Both the position numbers and the translations under genes were made by a program. Shown here piece by piece: positions 1-10,880 of a stretch of 64,000 nucleotides of DNA. The notes under the pieces were generated by a model, which saw nothing but the letters and a program-made list of their open reading frames with translations, made no database searches and was not told the DNA's origin. Source of the DNA: Cichorium intybus (Eukaryota > Streptophyta > Magnoliopsida > Asterales > Asteraceae); assembly GCA_023525715.1 (NCBI GenBank), contig CM042017.1, positions 80,408,857 to 80,472,856 on the forward strand. The letters are read 5' to 3'. Position 1 is the stretch's first letter, and each line of letters begins with the position of its first letter.

Positions 1-1115
1 GTCCGAACAGGTTACTTTCACTCAAAAACTGCAAGTAGTTAAAGAACCTTATGCCCTTATTCCATGAATAAAAAGAAAATTAAAATGGGTAATGCAACAA
101 ATAGCAATGTGCTTTAATTTGTTTTTGTATTACGGCATCCTAATTCCATTTTTTATTATAGCATTATACTCGCTCATAAATCTATGCAATCTTACAAATG
201 TCATCCAAAAAAGCAATTTCATTGTTGTCATCAAGTAGTTTTATCAAAGTACAATGTCCAGATAGAATAAAGTACAATGTTACAATTAAGTAATTTTTTC
301 AAAGTATACTGTGTAAATAAGTAAAAATTGAGAAGTACATTTTTATAGTTGGATAGATTTTTCAAAATATATCGTCTTAATAAGAAAGAAGGTAAATTGA
401 CAATGTTATAATATAAAGTAGTGAAAGTAAGATGCTATAATAAAAAAGTAAATCAAAGTAAGTTGTTATTCATGCATTTAGCCTTAAAGAATAACGTTTA
501 CCAATGAGACGTCAAGGAAATTTTATTGTCTAGATGATAAGCACTCATCCAATCCTTTACACGATTTAGTTGTTTATCTTCAGTCGGGATCGGGATCCTG
601 AGCATCATCTGCATATTTAATATTTTATCTTGTAGTCATATCATAAAAAAATCCATCTTTTTATATATTTTGTAAAATTTGTGAAGAATTAAAATAGGAT
701 GCTACAAAAAAAATCAATGAACTTACATTTTTATAAATAAAGCTGTATACTACATGATGTCTCTCAAGCTTTTGACTTTATTTTATTGGGTTTATTTCCA
801 GACGCTAATGGGCTGAAGGAGGAACAACATTTGAAACTATCTTTCTACCAAATACATTTTCTTCCGTAGCTTCTGGTGAAGTAATAATGATATTTCAAAA
901 AGTTAATATGCAAATCATAAGTAAAATATCAAAATGATTTAAATTGCACCTCTTCTGGAGCGTCTTTCTTGGTAAAGCAACTATCTGTATTGTGTTCTTG
1001 GATTGACAAATATTTTAGTACCTTTTGACATGTATTAGGTCTGAAACAGAAGCAACCCCACTTACCTTTATTATTTGTTTGCAACTGTTAAAAATATGAA
1101 ACAAATACATTGTAT
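1..1115. repeat. AT-rich flank with degenerate AGTACAATGT-type repeats
   Basis: From about 85 to 480 short motifs such as 'agcaatgt' and 'agtacaatgt' recur every 40-70 bases between A/T runs. Similar motifs reappear at 9960-10100, 29930-30440 and 30700-30860, so this looks like a dispersed degenerate repeat. Target DNA for the solo LTR that starts at 1116. Confidence 0.4.
813..1040 (-). pseudogene. two possible exons of an unrecognised gene
   Basis: On the minus strand an acceptor (TTCTGTTTCAG) at 1043-1041 opens a frame (1040-950, PNTCQKVLKYLSIQE...) that ends at a possible GTGCAA donor. A second acceptor (CTTCACCAG) near 872 leads to a short frame with residues EENVFGRKIV that stops at about 813. 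Composition is coding-like, but I recognise no family and the LTR at 1116 would cut the gene from upstream exons. Could be chance frames. Confidence 0.22.
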
Positions 1116-1619
1116 TGTCACACCCCCAAACCACGATGGCGGAATCGTTTGAGGGCGGAACAGGACATAGTATCACGACCATTGCATACATTGAAACATA
1201 AGTAGATAAAAATCATCATACATTATAATTGGAAAGTTACATTGTTCAACGGTATTGTTTCAACCCAATTACAGTATGATATTGAAATAAGTAAAAGAGA
1301 CGTCTGCGCGTCCCATCCCAAAAGGTTAGTCGGACCGGACTAATTGTTCCCTGAGAATACAAGTAATTTGAAAGAGTGTCAACATTACGTTGTTGAGTTC
1401 ATAAGATTTTTGTATGAGAAAATCCATAATCGTTTTTCCTTGTAAAGAGATATTGTTTGAAACCAGAAAATCCAATATTTTCTTATAAATGAGTCGTAGT
1501 CTTAAAAATCCAAAGACCAAAAATGTATAAGTGTTCTATACTTGAAAATTGTATTTACGTAGTCTTATTCTTGTATGAAACCATGTAGATACATGTTTAT
1601 TCGTAGATTAATTGTAGAT

Positions 1620-2115
1620 CTAATTTCGTAAAACCCTTGCGTAAGTAAAATCGTACTTTTATTTGTATCTTACTGAATTATAGTTATAATTCCATAAAAC
1701 TCGTATGTATAAGTAAACCGTTCTTCTATTTATATCTTGATAAAATGTAGTTTTAATTTCCATAAAACTTGTATGTATAAGTATTACCATACTTATATTT
1801 GTAACTTGTTAGAATGTAGTTTTAATACCATAAAACTTGTTTGTATATGTAAATCGTACTTATGTTCACATCTTAATGAAATGTAGTTTTAATTTCCATA
1901 AAACTAGCATGTATAAGTAAAGCCATACTTATATTTGTAACTTGTTAGAATGTAGTTATAATACCATAAAACTCGTATTTATAAGTAAAACCGTACTTAT
2001 ATTCGTATCTTGATAAACTGTGGTTTTAATCCCATAAAACTCATATGTATAAGTAAAAACTATACTTATATTTTGTGTAGAGCAACATGTAGTTTTATAT
2101 TTATATAAAACCATT
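1620..2115. repeat. ~73-bp tandem array inside solo LTR (about 7 units)
   Basis: Units run 'ccataaaactcgtatgtata' + 'agtaaaaccgtacttatatt' + 'tgtatcttgataaaatgtag'; about seven imperfect copies. This expansion is absent from the homologous LTRs in 38-49 kb. Confidence 0.75.
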
Positions 2116-2434
2116 TGAAGATGTTTTTCCCCAAACTAAGGATATTCGTTGTCGTTCATGTGAGTTATTATAACCTTGCTGTGACTAGTATGTAGGCCTG
2201 CCACAACGTTCTCCAGGCGTCGCAATGTTAAGACATTTGTCACCCCAGACCTGCCGGTCTAGCTGTAGTTAGCAGCTTAGGTGCGGGATTGTCAGTCCCG
2301 TATAGATCTATACACAACTATCTCGCTCATGAATGATTAAGGTTATAATCCAGGACTTAATGCGTACATCTTTCAGTACTGTGAAGAAATGTCTCACATA
2401 ACCACCCAACGTGATGTTTTATCCTAGTTCGTAC

Positions 2435-2640
2435 TGAAATGAAAACCCTTTTGTATTTGTAATTATCAAGATATACTCATGATAATTATAGTGTAAAACT
2501 TTGCTTGTAAACGTAGTGAAAACTCCTTTGTATTCGTAATTATCAAAAATGTCCATGATAATTATAGTATGTAAATATACTGAAAACTCCTTTACGTTTG
2601 TAATTATCAAATTGTCCATGATAATTATAGTATGTAATAA
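2435..2640. repeat. ~75-bp tandem array inside solo LTR (3 units)
   Basis: Three copies of 'gaaaactcctttgtattcgt' + 'aattatcaa..' + 'tgataattatagtatgtaaa'. The 38-kb and 46-kb LTRs have a single version of this unit near 39080 and 47320. Confidence 0.7.
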
Positions 2641-3787
2641 TTATATATTTATATGATTATCTTTAGTATTTCTGTCGTATCTTTATCGTTCGTTCCATAA
2701 ATTATACCCATTATAATTTATATAAATGTTTTCGTTGTGTTAACGTATTTAAGCCAAAAAGATGTCAATGAGTTGAAAAGTATAATTTCTTATATCTAAT
2801 GCACTAAATATACTAATGAGATAGATTTAAGGTTCGTCAACAGGTCATGGCAAGAAATTTGTTTTAGTCATCTTACTTAAGTGATGGTAACATTTTAAAT
2901 CTTGTCATTTTTGTTTAAAAGACCAACTTCCTTGTAAAAATATCATTTCTCAAGTTTATTATGACGTTATGAGTCTAAATAGTCGTTATCACGTCAAATT
3001 GACATTCTTTTTATAAATCACTAGAAGATTCGTATTTCCGGTCACAAAAACATATTATTCCTATAATAGTCTATTTTTAGTATACTGTTGTAATAATCAT
3101 ATTTTTTTACGAACAATAACGAAATAACTTATTTAGATGATAATAAATAACATTTTTTAAGATATTTCCCACAAAAATGGTGTAATAACTTGGTTATAAC
3201 CATTTTTGTTAGAGAATAGTGTTTCCGGTTACAAAAACGTAGTTTTTACTAGTTTTCGTTTTTATGACGTTTATATCAAAGATCTAGTATTTTTACACAA
3301 TTTATTAATAGTTTTGTAACTTTTACACAAACATAATACATCATAATATTCGTAATACATAGATCTAACCATATTTCATGTCAAAAACATTTTTACACAA
3401 CTACTAATTTTATAAACTTGTGTAAATCCTTATTTTAACATGTGAACTTGTATTCTCCCCCAAAATGTTTAGAAAAGATAAAAATGAGGGGTATGAACTC
3501 ACCCTTGAAGCGTGCTTTACTTAAAAATAAGGTTGATCTTGCGGGATTTACGGTAGGAAGCAAGATCTAGGCTTCGTAGCTCGAAGGACCCTTGGACAAA
3601 ACTATTACCCAATAGTTTTACGCAAATGTTAGTGTGTGTAAATGGAATAAAACTTGTGTAATAGTGTTTAAAATCACAAGAGAAGTGAACTTACCAAGAA
3701 TAGGATGTTTTACACCTAAAATGGTGGAAGATGGTGGTGGTTTGTGGTGGTGTATGGTGGTGGCGGGTTGGAGAGAAGGTGGTGGTG

Positions 3788-3789
<2 letters not shown>

Positions 3790-3833
<44 letters not shown>
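3790..3833. repeat. (GT)n microsatellite
   Basis: About 22 uninterrupted GT units within the solo LTR, after a GGTGGT-rich stretch. Short frames made of VCVCVC or THTHTH here are artefacts of the repeat. Confidence 0.95.
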
Positions 3834-3837
<4 letters not shown>

Positions 3838-4983
3838 CGATTTTGAGAGAGGAAGGAGGAGAAGATGGAGAAAAGTCTTGTGTTTCAAATGAAGTGGTAT
3901 CATCTTTTATGGAGTTGGAAGATTTGGATTGCATTTGTTTATTAGTAAATCTTCTTTAGACCGTTTAGCTAGATTAGGAATAGTAACTTGAAGATATGGT
4001 GTGATGTTTGAGGATCATCGCTGCCGATTTGGAGGGGGGTAGGGTGGGTTATTTTGTTATAAAAATGGTAATATTCTTATATAAATGTGTGATTTTTATA
4101 AAATCGAAAGACGTTTTAGCGTAATTTTGTGAGTTTTTGAAGAAATAACCTTCTAAATAAATATTATGTATAAAAACATTGCTAAACATTTATTTATATT
4201 GAGTCGTATCTCGTTAAACGATGAAATACGCGTTTAACCGCAGTATTCTTCCGATTACGCGATTTTCGGCATTTTACCAAAAATTGTATTTGGCTTTGAA
4301 ATTAAATACTAGATAGTATTACGTTCCATAATATATGATTTGTTATTCCATATTTGATGTTTAAGGCACCACATTTTGTGTTTTGAGTCCAAACCCTGTA
4401 TACATTTATCCGTTCACAGCGGTTTAATTGTTGTAACTTTCACATACGAACTCCGTTTTCGACGTTCTATATATCCACGGGTTCGTATTTACGAGTAGAT
4501 CGTTTTATGAATATTATTATTCTCAAAATAATAATTGTATGATTATCGAATTTTTACGCTACAGTAGTTTATTATCCGTATTTTCAGCGTTTACTCGATA
4601 ATTGTTTTGAATTAGCATACGTAGTATTATAATATTTAATAATACATCGAAAAAGTTATGGAAAATAACTTTTCAACATATGGATTAACATACGCTTCGT
4701 TTGACTATGGTGGACTTTCATTGACCAAAATTTACAATTGTCACATGTATCCACTATAGATGATGCAAAATATGAAAAAACAAATATTAATAGTTATCAG
4801 GAATCATCAACCTGATTAGGGAAGAATATCATACGGGAAAGAAAAGAAAAGGGCATTTTGGGGATTTTGATAACTTGGCACACAAACAAAAACCATTTCC
4901 TTAATACCCCTGGACAGTACCTTCTTTTAAAATTCATAAATAAACCCACATCCAGTGTTTTAGGGTCTGCTTGTCTAATATAA

Positions 4984-5358
4984 TCAAATATTTAACAAAT
5001 TTGGTCTGCTAATAAGCATCTCATGAAGTTGTTCATACTCACCTTTCACTTCTGGATGCAACATCATAACCCAATGCACTCTAGATTCAAAGCCTATGAG
5101 ATCTTTATAATCAAGAATCCATTTATAATAAGAGTTGACCTTTGCATCAAGTAGTGACTCATCATCGTGAACATAATCCATGTTTGATAATAAAACCCAC
5201 ACAATGCCCATATAAGCATGTGATAAATAGACGAAGCATTTTCTTGAATAAGCCATACCCAATACAGGAAAAAAATTATTAGTAACATACTTGAATCAGA
5301 TGTGGCAAGAATGCTATTAAATTCTCAGGTGGTAATAGAGCTTCACAATATGCAGACC
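4984..5358 (-). pseudogene. HECT ubiquitin-ligase-like (UPL5-like) gene fragment
   Basis: A minus-strand reading frame ending at 4984 contains WVMMLHPEVKGEYEQLHEML, which resembles from memory the segment just before the HECT domain of plant UPL5-type E3 ligases (FPEVKDEYEELHEMLIDRS-like). An upstream exon-like frame starts after a TGCAG acceptor near 5356 (RSAYCEALLPPENLIAFLPH). The frame ends right after this segment and no HECT domain with its catalytic cysteine follows, so at best it is a fragment. The family call rests on a short stretch and could be wrong. Confidence 0.35.
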
Positions 5359-8151
5359 TGCAATTTTAAGATTTAAGAAGGGTACATATAAAGATATAAG
5401 TAACTTGGAGTTAGATTTATATCTAGAAATAAAATAAAAAAAAGACATAAGCAACTAAGATAATGAAAGACTGTAATAAACCAAGTCTACAAAATGTCCA
5501 AAAAGCCCTTGGAAGCTTTCTTGCAGCTTCACAACATATAGCAATCTCTGTGCTCTCATTTCCTTAACACTGATATCATGTTGTATTTCTCCTGCAACGT
5601 ATTAAAAATGGCCTCATTATGTACCAATCCAAATATCCTACCTTCATCTGTATTTCGGCTGAATTCTTCGGTTCATGAAATCAAAAGTGCATCAATGTTG
5701 CAATGAATCAGAGCACTAAGGAAGCGCACACCCAAATCAAGCATTCTGGGGTTCTATAGTAATCACTGGTCACATAAGAGCATTTGTAAGGGGCATGTAC
5801 ATCATAAGCAAAAAATAAAATACAAAGGCTATTTTCTATGAATATATAACTTCTTAGGTTCCAGAAAAATAGATGGGAACGGTTACAACAAGAGATCCAT
5901 TGATGCTTATCACTTATTACAATAAAGGTATGTAATGCAAATATATGAAAAGACACATGAAGGTTTAGATTCATAATCTAGTATGAACCCAATTTTCCAG
6001 GTAATGATTTAATGATTAGCTTAATTTAATGTGATGATTTGACCCCTGACAACTATGATTATGCTATTAAGATTTACTCAAATATTTTTAGCTTTTTAAC
6101 CATTGCCAGATAAAAGAGTAATATTAATTGGCAAAGAACCAAAAGCCCTAAATCATATTAATTGGAAAAAGCGATGAGTACAATACCTCTAATTTGATTA
6201 CATTTCATGTATGTAACTAACTTCACTTCACTTCATTCAAAATCTAATTCATTAAATACATAATTTTTGACAAAGATCAAGACCTTACCGATGAAATAAA
6301 GGACAACAATATGTAAAAGGTAACAGAAGAATAGATTATGGGACCCAATATAATTCTTTTAAATTTGTGTTTCTCTTAAATAATTTGGAACAGTACTTCA
6401 AAGCATATTCTTCAATTATTTTTCTTGAAATGACAGCAAGCACGTAGTACCACAATAATAGTTATCAGATCTCATACAATCGAGGTGAGATGATAACCAC
6501 TGATAGAGGTGAACTCGGGCATCATTCGACAATGACTAAACAATCAAAAAGTACTTGATTATTTTATCCTTTGTAAATAGAAATCATAATATCAAAAACA
6601 TCATAATACAATCTTTTTATGTCTTAAGTTTACCTTTTTTTTATACCTATTATTAACACTACTCCATATACATACAGAAACTTAGATTGGTAGCTATAAA
6701 AACATAAGATTGTTGAGTTTATAACCCAAAAAACATCAAAATGTTAAAACTTGTACCTTTAAATGAGAATTGAATGGTGGTACGTAGTTTAGAAACAGAA
6801 ATTAGAAGAGGGGAGACCAAACAAACCCAGCTTGAATTATTGAAGTTGATAATGCTGTAAGAAAAGTAATTGATAATTCAAATCCAACTATTTAAACCCT
6901 AAACAATCATAAATCATAATAACTTCCGTGAAAAAGATAATATTTACCATTAATGGATAAAATAACAATTTAAGGTGGAGGATACTTGCCTTTAAAGAGA
7001 TCAGTATATTCCCTTTTCTCGTGTTGGATGCCAAACATTGCAATAGCAAGAATAATTCATTCTCCGCTGAAAGAAAGGAAATAACCACATATAGAAAAAA
7101 AGTAAATTACGGCAGTTTCATCCTCAAAATCAAATCAAAATGATAAATGGAGACATGATAATGTAAGTGACAGATTGAACAAACCTAGTGTTTGAAAATA
7201 GTTTCCAGAGAGAAGATGAAAGTGGTGGTATAGAGGAGGGTGGGGTGGAAGAAACATGGTAGGAAATTTACCTGGTAGTATACGTGTGTCCCAAGTGTTG
7301 TGCAAAAACCCAAAGTTCACACAAAAATAGAATCGACTTCTGATTTTTAATTCCATTGATGGTTTACAGAACGAAACCTCCCAAAAAAATCTCTGCTTTT
7401 TCTGAACTCGGAATGTTTGCGGGAAAGAAGACGGTAGGAAACATTGACCCTGGGGGCGCTGCCTGTGAAGATAAAATTTTGTCGTCGTCGAGAGGGTAAA
7501 GACGACCGCATCAGATGAGGGATGAAATCGATGCTGTGGATGTCGGTTGAGTCCGACTAACAAAAAAATGATGGATTCGAGGAAAATTAAACATGGAGGG
7601 GTGTGGAACCAGTTAGAATTAAGATAGCATTCAGAGGATAAACACATGGCATGCAAAAAACAAAAACCCCGAATTTCATATAAGTAGAAAAGGAATCATA
7701 GAGAGAGGAGCAGTTTGAGAGAGTAGGAAGCTTTCAACCTTGGAAGAGGTAGGGGAGCAGAGGTTTTCCCGATTAATTTCTTCACCCCTCGGCGAAGGGA
7801 CTGAGACGCCTCTCTCTATGGTTTTGAAAAGCACCAGTATGGTAAGTAGGGTAATGGAGAATAGAGAATAGGGAAATAGACGATAAAAAAGAAGTGATGG
7901 GTTCAGACTTTAGAACCCTATATCCAGATGATTCGCATACCAGAAAAGAAAGGAGACGGTGGATGGATTCCATTGGTGGAGCGAGCGGTGGTACAATAGC
8001 TGTCCTTAAATGTGAAAGAGACGGTGACACATACCCATCCTCTTTCACGCGCCAAATGAAAACTTCTGCGTGAACTTCACGCCGCTCAGCATCAAGGCTC
8101 TCTATCGCTTCAATCAGCCATGCCAGTTGTTTTCTCCCAAAATCAAAGGGT

Positions 8152-8154
<3 letters not shown>
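5359..8154. other. unassigned non-coding DNA
   Basis: AT-rich DNA between the HECT-like fragment and the first (TA)n array. A 173-codon minus frame (7656-7135) and an 88-codon one (8048-7782) are present; they are rich in F, L, H, P and S, show no motif I know, and overlap polypyrimidine-like sequence. I would not call them genes. Confidence 0.4.

Positions 8155-8224
<70 letters not shown>
8155..8224. repeat. (TA)n then (GA)n, left border of the MULE
   Basis: About 29 TA units followed by about 6 GA units. Element-like sequence starts immediately after, at 8225. Confidence 0.95.
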
Positions 8225-8225
<1 letters not shown>

Positions 8226-8379
8226 TAAAGTTCTATTGAGAACTCAAATAAGTGTAGGAACCTGGGAACCCGTTTAAATGAAGTACGCGCGTAGTAAGGG
8301 TATTTCCGGAAATTCAGCTTCTGTCCGTCGTCTTCGTTCCTCGCTTACGTTCTTCCTTCTTTCATTCTTTAGAGTTTCC

Positions 8380-8660
8380 TTCTTTAAAGATTTAATCTTT
8401 ACGAATTAGTTCTTCTGTCTGTGTTTCCATCTTTAAAGATTTAATCTGTACGCAACCTAAATCAACGTTGATTTTTAGGGTTTGTGATTGAAGGACATTC
8501 GATCAGTTACGACTTCAGTTATTCTGTCTGTAAAGCTTGGTTCTTTAAAGATTAAAGCTGTACGGAACTTCAATCAACGGTGATATTTAGGGTTTGTAGT
8601 TGACGGAAGTTGAATCAAGGATTTAAGCATCATATTTTCAGAAATTCAGCGTCTTGAATC
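8380..8660 (+). promoter_or_regulatory. duplicated leader region of the transposase gene
   Basis: Two imperfect ~125-bp units (TTTAAAGATT.. TCTGTACG.. AATCAACG.. TTAGGGTTTGTGATTGA) lie between the left terminus and a possible donor (ATAGTAAG at about 8668). This is likely the promoter and first non-coding exon of the transposase gene; the transcript start is not visible. Confidence 0.4.
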
Positions 8661-8944
8661 GATTTATAGTAAGTTTATGTATTTTTGATCTGATTTGTTT
8701 CTTTATCGCTACAACATTATATGTAGAATTATAAAGTTTTACTGGTATTCAGAAATTGAGCATATATTTGTCGTTTTGGTGTTCTTACGATATATCTGTA
8801 TAACAATTTTTGATTTTGATGAGAATTCTTACTTCTAATAATGGTAACAATGCTTTTAAATTCTTTTAATCGCTTCTAATTTGTGATTTTGATGAGAATT
8901 GTTCCTTCTACTGTAGTTGTGTTAGGTTTTGCTTATGATTTAAG

Positions 8945-9127
8945 TAGGGGTGAAAGTGAGCCGAGCTACTCATGAGCTACTCGGGATCGACTCGTTAAAA
9001 ACTCGACTCGAGCTCGAGTTAAACGAGCCCGAGCCGAGCTCGAGCTCACAATGAAGACTCGTTTATTAAACGAGCCGAGCCTGAGCTTATGTTTTAAAGC
9101 TCGATTAGGCTCGTGAGCCTAAACGAG

Positions 9128-9224
<97 letters not shown>

Positions 9225-9753
9225 TAATGAATTTGGTTTAATTTGTATATACATGCGACGATATTTTTTTTATATGTTAAATTTATATACATCAATTATT
9301 AATTAATCAATTTTATGTTTGGTAAAAAGAAGTCTGATTATCCAATTGAATGTATTACGTATGCGACTAAATATTTACGAATTCTTCCTCTTCGACTCTT
9401 CGTTTCAATTTCACACATTATTTTGTTATGTTTGGTTGAATTCGTAGAGAGTACGTATGTAACTCTTTTGCTAAATGTTTCATTGAAATGGAATGCATTG
9501 TAGTGTGATAAATGGTTAAACGAGCTCAAAAAACATAAACGAGCGCGAGCCGAGCCTAGGCTCATTTGGGCTCGTCTGACAAGCGAGCTTAGATGAGCCG
9601 AGCTCGAGTATGCATATTTTTCCACGAGCCGAGCTCGAGCTTTGAAACTGTACTCGAAACGAGCCGAGCTCGAGCTCGAGCCCCCATGAATTTAAACGAG
9701 CTCGAGCCGAGCTTGGGTATGTTCGGGCTCGGCTCAGCTCATTTACACCCCTA
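8945..9753. mobile_element. non-autonomous hAT element, TSD GATTTAAG
   Basis: Ends are TAGGGGTGAAAGTGAGC (left) and TAGGGGTGTAAATGAGC (right, opposite strand), a hAT-type terminal inverted repeat. Flanks 8937-8944 and 9754-9761 are both GATTTAAG, a perfect 8-bp duplication as expected for hAT. Sub-terminal DNA on both sides is packed with GAGCTCGAGCC-type repeats. A (TA)n array fills part of the middle. No transposase. Inserted into the leader/intron region of the MULE. Confidence 0.93.
9131..9221. repeat. (AT)n microsatellite inside hAT element
   Basis: About 45 AT units. Confidence 0.95.
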
Positions 9754-9847
9754 GATTTAAGTCTGCAATGTATCTGCAATGTATTTGTATGTTTCCATAT
9801 ATAACTGCCTTTCAGTTCTGCAATGTATCTGCAATGTATCTTATGAT

Positions 9848-9944
9848 TATAGCTGCATTAATTGCAGTTATGTCTTGTTTGATGACACCTGTTAATTCTT
9901 GAATCTCCATTGTTGGGTCGTCAAAGACAGAGGTCCTTTTGCCA
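9848..9944 (-). pseudogene. syntaxin SYP3-like exon fragment
   Basis: After a TTTCCAG acceptor at 9945 the minus strand reads SVFDDPTMEIQELTGVIKQD followed by ITAINAA. This closely resembles the region of plant Golgi syntaxins SYP31/SYP32 that reads roughly FDDPTxEIQELTAxIKxDITxLN, at the start of the N-terminal helical domain. Only this one exon is seen; no Habc remainder, SNARE motif or membrane anchor follows. It lies between the hAT element and the transposase gene, inside the MULE, so it looks like a host-gene piece picked up by the element, antisense to the transposase. Confidence 0.6.
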
Positions 9945-10880
9945 CTGGAAAGACAAAAAGATTTAGGGTTGAATGCAATAAATAGCAATGTACTTTCGTT
10001 AAATTGTTTATTGAAGCATCCTTCTTTGAAAATCTACCTAATTATAGCAATAACATCCGATTACAGAAATGTTTTCATAGTATAATGTTATAGTTGGGTG
10101 AAACAAGTCAAACACCCTATAACAAATCCATCAGCTTACAAGTTGCAACATCGTGTTAGTATTTATCCAATAAGGTGGCCTAATGTGTTGATGCATTATT
10201 ACTTGTGTTGAGTGTTGACTTAACATTGAAATGGTGATATTATGTGAGTTTTCCTTTTATTGCATGATGAAACTCTTAGAGGAAATAAACACCTAATAGC
10301 CTTTGGTAGGTATTATGTTATTCAAGTGATATGAGCAAGTAAGTTTCATCACCTCTCTTGAATAATAAAAAATTCTGAAAACAATGATTTGTTAGTGAAG
10401 TGTTATACTGTTGTATATTATGCTATTCAAGTTTTGTTTTGTTTCCTACAACTGGAAACATCAGCCAATATGTTATGATCCCTTTAGAATGATAGTACAT
10501 TTTGGCTACTGCAGTTAGGTAGATGTTTGTCCCCCTCAAATCATGTAAGAAACCCTTGAAATCACAACTGAGATGCATTATTCATAATTTAAGGCTTCAC
10601 ACTCGGTTATTAAGTTAATGTTTTTAGCTTACAGATCTCTAAATTTGTTTTCTTCAAATTTATAAATGTAATTTCTCTTTATGATATGTTGCTCTGTACA
10701 AATTTAGTTTTGTAGGTTGCAAAGATTCTATTTTTTATAATGTCTATTTATTGTAATTTAACATCCAGAAATGTATTTAATTGATTAGTGAAAGTAATAC
10801 TAAAATGTGAATTTTTTTTAGGTTCCATTGATCACAAGTTGGCATCAATATACTGTAGTGACATTATTTATTAACCTGAT

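Larger units (their letters stand above)
1116..4745. mobile_element. solo Ty3/gypsy-type LTR (3.63 kb), TSD TGTAT
   Basis: Begins TGTCACACCC and ends TTGTCACA, with TG...CA ends. The 5 bases before (1111-1115) and after (4746-4750) are both TGTAT, a perfect target-site duplication. It is clearly homologous to the LTRs at 38289-41141 and 46526-49376: the shared block around 2250-2310 (CCTGCCGGTC..GTCCCGTATAGATC) and the whole 3' end match. No internal coding domain remains, so it is a solo LTR left by LTR-LTR recombination. It is about 780 bp longer than its relatives because of internal tandem arrays. Confidence 0.9.

Noticed and set aside
7135..7656. 173-codon minus frame
   Set aside because: Skewed composition, no recognisable motif, overlaps non-coding-looking DNA; length alone is not enough.
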